Assembly: GCA_030589605.1 (NCBI GenBank)
Contig: JAUUVJ010000040.1
Coordinates: 1-14,671 of the forward strand
Source: Candidatus Hodarchaeota archaeon
GTDB taxonomy: Archaea > Asgardarchaeota > Heimdallarchaeia > Hodarchaeales > Hodarchaeaceae
Length of the DNA stretch: 14,671 bases
Reading direction: 5' to 3'
Of this stretch, positions 7,852 to 14,325 are shown in pieces. Made by a program: the position numbers and the translations under genes. A model generated the notes under the pieces. That model worked only from the letters and a program-made list of their open reading frames with translations. It searched no databases and was not told the origin of the DNA. Every line of letters starts with the position of its first letter. Position 1 is the first letter of the stretch.

Positions 7852-8286
7852 TCAAATTAAAACTGAAATTGCTAGCAGAGAGATAGCAGCTGCAAAGTAT
7901 TCAGCATTCTTACCAAACTGGAACATACCTAGTTTGAATTTGTAAGTACCTGGATTTTTTCTAGTTTGCTGAATAGATTTTAGATAAACATTAAGATTCT
8001 TCTTAGCAGAAGTTTGCGATAAATCATTACATCCTCCAATAAGAAAATAAACACCCGAAGTTAAAAGCATTGAGACTCCCCAGATTCTCGATAAATCATT
8101 CCCTGAAATCAGTGTGTAAGTAAAAGCAGCTAGAAAGGAAAAAAAAATGCCTATCCCAGTTTTTTTCAAGAATGATGCGAAAGATAATTTTTCAAACTGG
8201 GGATATAAGAGGGTTTTGTTCTCAGCTACCGTATTAATATGACTTTGTGCTGTGTCGAGGTTATCTTTTCTTTCTAAGTCAGTCAT
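7852..8286 (-). CDS. Small membrane protein of unknown function, last gene of the importer operon
   Basis: I do not recognise this protein. From the ATG at 8286 it has 144 residues; an in-frame TTG at 8298 would add four. A polar N-terminal stretch of about 40 residues is followed by a pair of membrane helices (about 43-60 and 68-85), then a basic soluble loop (SAKKNLNVYLKSIQQTRKN), and a last helix that forms the very C terminus (about 129-144). The ATG is preferred because GGATAGAG precedes it at a usable distance, while nothing similar precedes the TTG. It starts 24 bases after the dppF stop and is probably co-transcribed, so it may help assemble or regulate the importer. Position is the only evidence for that. 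No catalytic or metal-binding motif is seen. Confidence 0.72.
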   Translation of the reverse strand: MTDLERKDNLDTAQSHINTVAENKTLLYPQFEKLSFASFLKKTGIGIFFSFLAAFTYTLISGNDLSRIWGVSMLLTSGVYFLIGGCNDLSQTSAKKNLNVYLKSIQQTRKNPGTYKFKLGMFQFGKNAEYFAAAISLLAISVLI

Positions 8287-8310
8287 TACTCTATCCAACC
8301 ATGATGTTTG

Positions 8311-9333
8311 TCATATTAGTGATTCAGTTAGTTCTACTGGAAAATGGCAAGCTACAAAGTGCCCAGGGGTGATTTCTTCGAATTTTGGTTCCTCTTCAGA
8401 GCATTTTTGTTTTGCGAAGTTGCATCGAGTTCTGAATCTGCATCCTGATGGGAGATTTATAGGACTCGCAACATCACCAATAAGAATGATTCGTTTTCTA
8501 TCCTTAGTTGGGTCAGGAATAGGTATTGCTGCGATCAGAGCTTGAGTGTAAGGGTGTCGTGGTTTACTGACGAATTCTTCAGCAGGAGCGAGTTCTACAA
8601 TTCTACCTAGGTACATAACTGCAATTCGATCGCTAATATGTCTCACAACACTCAAATCATGAGCAATAAAGATGTAAGTGAGGTTGAATCGTTTTTTAAT
8701 GTCTTTTAATAAGTTTAGAATCTGAGCTTGAACTGCTACATCTAATGCGGACACAGGTTCATCAGCAACTATTAGTTGAGGTTCCACAGCCAAAGCACGA
8801 GCAATACCTATCCGCTGACGCTGTCCACCACTGAATTCGTGAGGGTAACGTAACGCGTGATAATCCTCAAGACCACAAAGATTGAGAAGCTGGTTTACTC
8901 GTTCTCGACGTTCTTTTTTTGTCATACCTCTATTGTGAATTATGAAGACCTCTTCAATGATTCCACTAACAGTTAACCGAGGATTTAAAGAAAGATAGGG
9001 GTCTTGGAATATCAATTGAGCTTGTTTACGAAACCAAAGTTCCTCTTTTCGACTTTTTAGCTCATGAATTTTTGAACCATCAAAGGTAACTTCACCTTTA
9101 GTTTTAGGGAGTAAGTTAAGAATAACTCGACCAAGGGTGGTTTTACCGCAGCCAGATTCCCCAACTAAGCCAAAAATTTCACCTTTTTTTATATCAAGCG
9201 AAACGTCGTCAACAGCATGGATATATCCTATTAAAGTTTTACGTACTACTCCTTTTACATATATAGGGAACAATTTGGACAAATTTCTTAATTCTAATAA
9301 GTTATTATCTGAAGATTGCGTAATGGTTACCAT
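8311..9333 (-). CDS. dppF: Peptide ABC importer ATPase, DppF/OppF type
   Basis: This is one of the two cytoplasmic ATPases that drive the importer. In its 340 residues the ABC motifs are intact: Walker A GESGCGKT (58-65), Q-loop Q110 in FQDP, signature FSGGQRQR (167-174), Walker B LIVADE (187-192), D-loop SALD and switch His225. The C-terminal oligopeptide/dipeptide region starts near RHPYTQAL (259-266) and holds four cysteines, C298, C304, C311 and C329. Such a set is known to hold an iron-sulphur cluster in some DppD/DppF homologues, so it may do so here. The DppF-type features are the insert after strand 1 (KGVVRKTLIGYIHAVDDVS) and the SGGQ signature. It begins 17 bases after the dppD stop, in the same operon. 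The substrate is most likely oligopeptides, but family-5 systems also carry nickel, sugars and other solutes. Confidence 0.94.
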   Translation of the reverse strand: MVTITQSSDNNLLELRNLSKLFPIYVKGVVRKTLIGYIHAVDDVSLDIKKGEIFGLVGESGCGKTTLGRVILNLLPKTKGEVTFDGSKIHELKSRKEELWFRKQAQLIFQDPYLSLNPRLTVSGIIEEVFIIHNRGMTKKERRERVNQLLNLCGLEDYHALRYPHEFSGGQRQRIGIARALAVEPQLIVADEPVSALDVAVQAQILNLLKDIKKRFNLTYIFIAHDLSVVRHISDRIAVMYLGRIVELAPAEEFVSKPRHPYTQALIAAIPIPDPTKDRKRIILIGDVASPINLPSGCRFRTRCNFAKQKCSEEEPKFEEITPGHFVACHFPVELTESLI

Positions 9334-9350
9334 TGTTAAAATCAGTCCTT

Positions 9351-10382
9351 TTATTTATTGAACTCTTTATGGAAATGACATGCTACCATATGTTCTTTAG
9401 TCCATTTCTCCAGGACTGGAACCAACTCCGAGCATGTTTGCTTTGCGTATTGGCATCTAGGGTGAAATCTACAGCCTGTTGGAGGATCTATTAGATCAGG
9501 TACGCTTCCAGGTAATGTTTGAAGTTTCTCTATAGATTCATCAAGTCTTGGAATAGCAGCCATCAAGGCTTGAGTATAAGGGTGTCGTGGATCTTTGAAA
9601 ATTATTTTAACTGAAGCTGTCTCAACTATATGCCCTCCATACATCACACCGACTCGTTGGCAATTTTCTGCAATAATACCCAAGTTGTGGGTGATTAACA
9701 ACACGGACATACCATAATCAGTCTGTAGAGTTCGGATAATTTCAAGGATTTGTGCTTGAATTGTTACGTCAAGAGCAGTTGTAGGTTCATCTGCTATAAG
9801 TAATGAGGGGTTACAGGATAAAGCTCTACTAATCATCACACGTTGTCGCATACCACCACTAAATTGGTGGGGATAATCGTTAACTCTTTCTCTTGCAAGG
9901 GGGATTCCAACACTTTTCATTAATTTAATAGCTCTTTCTATAGCTTCATCTTTCTTGACTCCCTCGTGTAGTCTGATTACTTCCGCTATTTGTTCCCCGA
10001 CTGTGAATACAGGATTTAAAGACGAAAGCGGATCCTGAAAAATCATGGAAATTTCCGCTCCCCGTATCTTTCTAATATCTTTGTCTTTAAGCTCTAGGAT
10101 ATTTTTCCCCTTATAAAGGACCTGTCCTCCTTCTATGATTCCTGGGAATCTAACTAAATTTATACAGGACAGTGCTGTTACAGTTTTCCCACAACCAGAT
10201 TCGCCAACTAAACCAAAAAACTCTCCTTTCTTTATGTGGAACGAAACACCATCAACTGCTCTGACAATGCCAAATTCCGTGTAAAAATAGGTTGTCAAAT
10301 CTTTTACTTCAATAAGAATCTCATTTTCTTGATTGGGAATTCCAATGTCGTCTTCATTAATATTCTGCTCTACTATATTCAA
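9351..10382 (-). CDS. dppD: Peptide ABC importer ATPase, DppD/OppD type
   Basis: This is the second ATPase of the importer, expected to pair with DppF below the DppB-DppC channel. The motifs in its 343 residues are complete: Walker A GESGCGKT (60-67), Q-loop Q116 in FQDP, signature FSGGMRQR (174-181), Walker B LIADE (195-199), TALD and switch His232 in THN. The C-terminal region from RHPYTQAL (266-273) has C304, C310, C317 and C335, the possible iron-sulphur ligands of the family. The SGGM signature and the loop IRGAEISMIFQDP are typical of DppD/OppD. The start is a TTG, and GGAGTGAT at 10388-10395 lies 5 bases before it, which supports that start. An N-terminal extension of about 20 polar residues precedes the ABC fold. 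It is 49 bases downstream of dppC. Confidence 0.94.
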   Translation of the reverse strand: MNIVEQNINEDDIGIPNQENEILIEVKDLTTYFYTEFGIVRAVDGVSFHIKKGEFFGLVGESGCGKTVTALSCINLVRFPGIIEGGQVLYKGKNILELKDKDIRKIRGAEISMIFQDPLSSLNPVFTVGEQIAEVIRLHEGVKKDEAIERAIKLMKSVGIPLARERVNDYPHQFSGGMRQRVMISRALSCNPSLLIADEPTTALDVTIQAQILEIIRTLQTDYGMSVLLITHNLGIIAENCQRVGVMYGGHIVETASVKIIFKDPRHPYTQALMAAIPRLDESIEKLQTLPGSVPDLIDPPTGCRFHPRCQYAKQTCSELVPVLEKWTKEHMVACHFHKEFNK

Positions 10383-10387
10383 TACTG

Positions 10388-10395
10388 ATCACTCC
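10388..10395 (-). promoter_or_regulatory. Strong ribosome-binding site deciding the TTG start of dppD
   Basis: GGAGTGAT on the minus strand is one base short of the full archaeal anti-16S match GGAGGTGAT and ends 5 bases before the TTG at 10382. It fixes the unusual start codon. Confidence 0.65.
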
Positions 10396-10431
10396 AATTT
10401 ACCTTTCTTTGGCTGGGTTTATTATTACTAG

Positions 10432-11889
10432 TTATCGCAATCGAGGATCAAATGCGTCGCGCAGACCGTCGCCCAATAGATTAAATCCCATAACAGCTAT
10501 TATAATAAGGATCGCGGGGAAGAATACTGACCACCAAGCTACTGTAGCGTAATCAAATCCATTGCTTAGCTCACGACCCCAGCTAGAAAGATCTTCAGTG
10601 GTGAAACCAAGAAATGCAAGACCTGCTTCTACTAGGATGTTGGCAGATAAACCCAAAGTAACAACGACTATCAAAGGTGCTAATACATTAGGAAGGATGT
10701 GAATTAGCATAATCCTCCTATTGGAGGCCCCGATACAACGTGCTGCCTCTACATAGTCCGCTTCACGGATTTGGAAGATAGTTGCACGGATAAGGCGTGT
10801 GATACCCATCCACCCAAATATACCAAGGCCAAACGTTACAGCAACCAGAATAACCTGAGCACTAAGCCCCATCTCGATTAATAGATTGTCTACCCATCGA
10901 GTATTCTGAATTACTACAATTGCAAGGATCATTACAAAATAAAATGGTAAAGTCAAAAATACATCAGTTAATCTCATGACGATTTCATCAACTCTTCCTC
11001 GGTAATATCCTGCTATTAGACCAAGTGGAAGACCGATAACTAAAGATATAATAATTGCACCAAAGCTAACTAAGAGGGAAATACGAGCACCATGCACTAA
11101 CCTGGAAAATAAGTCTTCAGACTTATAGTTGGTGCCCATAAAATGTGTATTCCGGAAATATTTTCCTCCTTCGAGATCGAAATCATCAACTATAACATCT
11201 GAGCCAGTTGCGGCATTCTCTAACCGTAGTTCTTCAGGATTTCGAACTAAAAATCCATAATCATCTTGCAAAGCAAGATTCACAGAATGCCAGCTATTTT
11301 CACTGAAGGTAAGTTCTATCTGATCGTCTTTTTTATTCTCATAAGTGAAAATGACCTTTAGAGTGGTTTCCTCAGTACCATTCAGATAGACTCTAAATGA
11401 TAAATCCGTGAAAAAACTGTCTTGTCTCACAGAGATACCTTGAGTTAGACTTCCACCTTGACTAGAAATCCGAGCAGCGAAGACATTGACGGCAGATGCA
11501 CCAGGAATCCCAGAAGCATTAAGATTTATTCGTTCCCAACCATTTAGCTCCCATTCATTTAAACTTGGGAATTCAAAGCTATCATCTGATATATAGTTCG
11601 TATAATCAAAAAGTTCTGCCCCTTCGTTTACACCAGGGGGTTGATATGAAGGGACATAACCAGGATAGAATATCAGGAAATACTCAGATGGGTCATAAGG
11701 AGCGAGAACATCGGCAAAGAGTGCTAGGAAGATTACACCAACTGAGAGAATTAATCCAAATGTCCCTGCCTTATTCTTCCTGAATCGTCTAAAAGCAATG
11801 GCAAGTTGATTACCTGAAAGTTCTTCTGCTTTTTTATATTTTTTTCTTAACAGTTTCTTTTTTCTTCTTTGTGTTCTCGATTCAAACAT
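10432..11889 (-). CDS. dppC: Peptide ABC importer permease DppC with an inserted external beta-rich domain
   Basis: DppC is one half of the importer channel, usually about 300 residues; this one has 485. A very basic cytoplasmic start (RRKKKLLRKKYKK) leads to the first helix (about 43-63) and the usual ADVLAPYDP (59-67). The family normally then goes directly to a GTD-x2-GRD-type segment. Here that segment (MGTNYKSEDLFSRLVHGARISL, 251-272) comes about 180 residues later. The insert (about 85-245) looks like a jelly-roll carbohydrate-binding-like domain: DSFEFP, GWERINL, GGSLTQGISV, LSFRVYLNG, SENSWHSVNL, VIVDDFDLEGG. The channel core follows with helices near 270-296, 312-329, 345-362, 402-425 and 452-474, and the EAA loop YVEAARCIGASNRR with HILPN (379-401). 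GAGGTC six bases before the ATG confirms the start. It sits 29 bases after dppB. The insert should lie outside the cell, where it could dock the receptor, a glycan or the substrate. Confidence 0.92.
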   Translation of the reverse strand: MFESRTQRRKKKLLRKKYKKAEELSGNQLAIAFRRFRKNKAGTFGLILSVGVIFLALFADVLAPYDPSEYFLIFYPGYVPSYQPPGVNEGAELFDYTNYISDDSFEFPSLNEWELNGWERINLNASGIPGASAVNVFAARISSQGGSLTQGISVRQDSFFTDLSFRVYLNGTEETTLKVIFTYENKKDDQIELTFSENSWHSVNLALQDDYGFLVRNPEELRLENAATGSDVIVDDFDLEGGKYFRNTHFMGTNYKSEDLFSRLVHGARISLLVSFGAIIISLVIGLPLGLIAGYYRGRVDEIVMRLTDVFLTLPFYFVMILAIVVIQNTRWVDNLLIEMGLSAQVILVAVTFGLGIFGWMGITRLIRATIFQIREADYVEAARCIGASNRRIMLIHILPNVLAPLIVVVTLGLSANILVEAGLAFLGFTTEDLSSWGRELSNGFDYATVAWWSVFFPAILIIIAVMGFNLLGDGLRDAFDPRLR

Positions 11890-11918
11890 TTTAATGACCT
11901 CAATTGTATAGTAAGCTG

Positions 11919-13997
11919 CTAAAGGGAGACTCTTGGATCAATGATTGTATATAAGATATCCGTAAAAAGGTTCGCAAGTAAAATCAGAACCGCTGTTACC
12001 ATGATTATACCCATGACAACTGGATAATCATATTGGATGAACCGTCCAACTGCATACCTTCCAAGGCCAGGCCACCCTAAAGTTGTTTCTGTTATGGGAG
12101 CTCCTCCTAGCAGGCCGCCAATGCTTAGGCCTATATACGTTATAATAGGAATCATAACATTTTGAAGAACATGCCTCCAGATTATTGTTCTTTGTGTAAA
12201 ACCATATGCTTGGGCAGATAAAATGTAGTCTTGTCTTATCACTTCTAGTAATCCAGATCTTACTAATCGAACGTAAAGAACGAGCGAAATGGTGGTGATA
12301 GCTACTACTGGAATGATTAAATGGAAGAAGAGATCCCAAGTTTCCCACGAAAAAAGTTGTTGAATAAATGTCTCAAAGTATGCTCGAGCGTACAGCGTTG
12401 TGACCCCTTGAGCGATTTCTTCTTTTAATGTCATACCCCCAGCTGGTAAAATTGGAATATAAAACGAAAATAGTATGATTAAAACAATAATAAATAAAAA
12501 TATAGGAATAGACAGTCCCACTGCAACAAAAATAGAGATAGCATTGTCAGCTAGAGAATATTGTTTTATACCAGCGTAAACACCTATGGGGATAGCAATT
12601 AAGAGAGTTAAGATCAGAGGGAAGACACTGATCAGCAATGTGGGCCCAATCCTTACAGCAATTGCTTCAGCCACATTTGCACCACCAAAAAGGGAATTAC
12701 CCATGTCTCCCATAATAAAATGAAAGAACCAATTAAACCATTGTGCCTGCGGAGGAGCATCGAGTCCATAAATCCGAGTTAATAGCTCTCTGTATTCTGC
12801 TCTGCCGTGTGGTGATTGGAACTGTGCCAACATTAGCTCTACAGGATTACCTGTGGTGACCAACAGAGCGTAACAGATTATTGAAATACCGATGAATATT
12901 GGAATAATAGTGATAAATCTTCGTAATGTGTACCTAATAACTCTATCATCGATAAATGGTCTAATGCCTTTAGGTAAGATAATTGAAATAAAGAGGGTAA
13001 AAGATAAGATTAAAAGCGGGATTACTCCAATCTGAATTCCAGGGAATATAGTGATTCCTTTAAATAAATCAGCTTGGAAATCAAAAAGTGATTGTAAGGT
13101 ACTATCAAGACCTACTATAAATTGAATCCCAAGCAAAATAACGAATAGTACCGTTAAAAATATCATAAAAAAGAGGAACCGTAGAGAAGCTTTTTGCACT
13201 TTCCTATAAGTTTTGCCCAAAGACTCCACGAAACTTTGAGTAACAATTTGGGAGGAAGGTTTGCCCAGAGACATTCTCAAGAAGTAACAAGCACAAATGA
13301 AGATAGCTAGGGGGTACAAATAGAATTCTTGATTCTGGTAATAACCAGTAAGAACATCTTGTAGTAAAGAACTTAAAGGAAGATTTTGGATAGTTGTGAG
13401 AAAGCCATTGTAATTAGGTTGAGTTAAGCTGGCAACAAGAAGTGATACTAGAAGTGAAACGACTCCTGCAACAAGTATATTTGATGATTGGTCAACAGAT
13501 ATTGTCCATTTGAAAATTTTCAAGTCTGACTTTCTGTAAATTAATAAACAACCAGTAAATAGCAATAGAGCCGTGATTAAACCTATTATTAAAGCGGGTA
13601 TAATACTCATACTAAAGACCCAGTAAGTTGTAAAGATTAAAATTTCGTAGTAATAAATAAAGAATAACACCACATCAAGTCCACAAAACGAGAAAGCAGC
13701 TAAGAAAACAAGGATACTGCCAAAAAGCAATATTTCTCTTGAATGAATCGTTATGTTCGATCCAATTTGCACCTCCCAATCCTTTGAAATACCGAGTATT
13801 AGTACTATTAATGAAATAAATAGCACCACAATAAGGCCGAAAGGCGAATCTATTCTTATATTTAGTAATTGGATTCCAGTCCTCTGTGCTAATCTACCTG
13901 GACTAATAAACCCCCATATTCCTGAAACAGCAGTAATAATGATTAATATCCAGAAATTTTTTAAGTCAATAGATTTAGTTTTAATTTCATTAGCCAT
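11919..13997 (-). CDS. dppB: Peptide ABC importer permease DppB with a large N-terminal membrane extension
   Basis: DppB is the other half of the channel, normally about 310-340 residues. The frame here is 692 residues from the ATG at 13997, or 702 from an ATG at 14027 (numbering used below). AGGTGG, 5 bases before 13997, favours the inner start. Residues about 365-702 are a complete DppB: YTLRRFITIIPIFIGIS, the external segment TTGNPVE...YGLD, helices 462-486, 495-525, 567-590, 626-645 and 668-694, a diverged EAA loop (YILSAQAYGFTQRT, 601-614), ITETTLGWPGLGRY and the final DPR. Residues 1-364 form an extra membrane module of about eight to ten helices that I do not recognise, joined through a basic segment. 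No methionine lies between 288 and 399, so a separate internal start from ATG is unlikely, and the extension is a true part of the chain. First gene of the operon. Confidence 0.9.
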   Translation of the reverse strand: MANEIKTKSIDLKNFWILIIITAVSGIWGFISPGRLAQRTGIQLLNIRIDSPFGLIVVLFISLIVLILGISKDWEVQIGSNITIHSREILLFGSILVFLAAFSFCGLDVVLFFIYYYEILIFTTYWVFSMSIIPALIIGLITALLLFTGCLLIYRKSDLKIFKWTISVDQSSNILVAGVVSLLVSLLVASLTQPNYNGFLTTIQNLPLSSLLQDVLTGYYQNQEFYLYPLAIFICACYFLRMSLGKPSSQIVTQSFVESLGKTYRKVQKASLRFLFFMIFLTVLFVILLGIQFIVGLDSTLQSLFDFQADLFKGITIFPGIQIGVIPLLILSFTLFISIILPKGIRPFIDDRVIRYTLRRFITIIPIFIGISIICYALLVTTGNPVELMLAQFQSPHGRAEYRELLTRIYGLDAPPQAQWFNWFFHFIMGDMGNSLFGGANVAEAIAVRIGPTLLISVFPLILTLLIAIPIGVYAGIKQYSLADNAISIFVAVGLSIPIFLFIIVLIILFSFYIPILPAGGMTLKEEIAQGVTTLYARAYFETFIQQLFSWETWDLFFHLIIPVVAITTISLVLYVRLVRSGLLEVIRQDYILSAQAYGFTQRTIIWRHVLQNVMIPIITYIGLSIGGLLGGAPITETTLGWPGLGRYAVGRFIQYDYPVVMGIIMVTAVLILLANLFTDILYTIIDPRVSL

Positions 13998-14002
13998 TCG
14001 TT

Positions 14003-14008
14003 CCACCT
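14003..14008 (-). promoter_or_regulatory. Ribosome-binding site deciding the start of dppB
   Basis: AGGTGG on the minus strand lies 5 bases before the ATG at 13997. The outer ATG at 14027 has no such site at useful spacing (the nearest purines are AAA). The inner start is therefore preferred. Confidence 0.55.
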
Positions 14009-14015
14009 GTCTTAC

Positions 14016-14067
14016 TTGGCAAACCATTTTTAAAAAGGAAATAACCTGAAGTTAGCCTGTTTGCCAA
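14016..14067 (-). promoter_or_regulatory. Inverted repeat in the dppB leader/promoter, candidate operator
   Basis: TTGGCAAAC (14016-14024) and GTTTGCCAA (14059-14067) are perfect 9-bp inverted copies, 43 bases centre to centre (about four helical turns). A TATA-like TTTAAAT on the minus strand (14077-14071) lies just outside the far copy. The pair thus straddles the likely transcription start of the importer operon. A repressor or looping regulator could bind here. The near copy would overlap coding sequence only if the less likely outer dppB start were used. Confidence 0.4.
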
Positions 14068-14102
14068 TTCATTTAAAGGATTTTGGTGTATGCAGTAATT
14101 CT

Positions 14103-14146
14103 GATTTGTTGATGATTTGTTGATGATTTGTTGATGATTTGTTGAT
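14103..14146. repeat. Tandem repeat A: four copies of an 11-bp unit
   Basis: GATTTGTTGAT occurs four times head to tail without mismatch (starts at 14103, 14114, 14125 and 14136), followed by a partial GAT. It lies in the space between the divergent dppB and receptor genes. Confidence 0.95.
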
Positions 14147-14159
14147 GATCATAGTGCTG

Positions 14160-14225
14160 TTTCCACACCACATGACAAAAATTTCCACACCACATGACAA
14201 AAATTTCCACACCACATGACAAAGA
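14160..14225. repeat. Tandem repeat B: three copies of a 22-bp unit
   Basis: The unit is TTTCCACACCACATGAC plus five As. It starts at 14160, 14182 and 14204. The first two copies are identical and the third differs by one base near its end. There are no spacers, so this is not a CRISPR array. Confidence 0.95.
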
Positions 14226-14226
14226 A

Positions 14227-14236
14227 TTTTTAAATG
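14227..14236 (+). promoter_or_regulatory. Candidate TATA box of the divergent secreted-protein gene
   Basis: TTTTTAAATG lies directly after tandem repeat B and about 95 bases before the ATG at 14326. Transcription would start near 14257, placing tandem repeat C in the 5' leader. Other AT-rich stretches nearer the ATG are possible. Confidence 0.3.
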
Positions 14237-14268
14237 AAATATACGAAAATAAGATGTTCAGGACGTTA

Positions 14269-14310
14269 GTCTTGAAACACATAAGAAACGTCTTGAAACA
14301 CACAAGAAAC
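14269..14310. repeat. Tandem repeat C: two copies of a 21-bp unit
   Basis: Two adjacent units begin GTCTTGAAACACA and end AAGAAAC (14269-14289 and 14290-14310), with a single T/C difference. They end 15 bases before the ATG of the secreted-protein gene, between the candidate TATA box and the start codon. Confidence 0.92.
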
Positions 14311-14325
14311 ATATGAGATATAAAA

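Noticed and set aside
12028..12348. A 106-codon open frame on the minus strand inside dppB
   Set aside because: It lies in another frame of the conserved DppB core. Its Ser/His/Arg-rich product resembles nothing, so it is a shadow.
11919..14027. Two separate genes (an upstream membrane protein and dppB) read as one
   Set aside because: The frame runs through without a stop, no ATG lies between residues 288 and 399, and I see no ribosome-binding site followed by a start near the DppB beginning.
14103..14310. CRISPR array
   Set aside because: The three repeat sets are contiguous, unlike one another and without spacers, and no cas gene is near.
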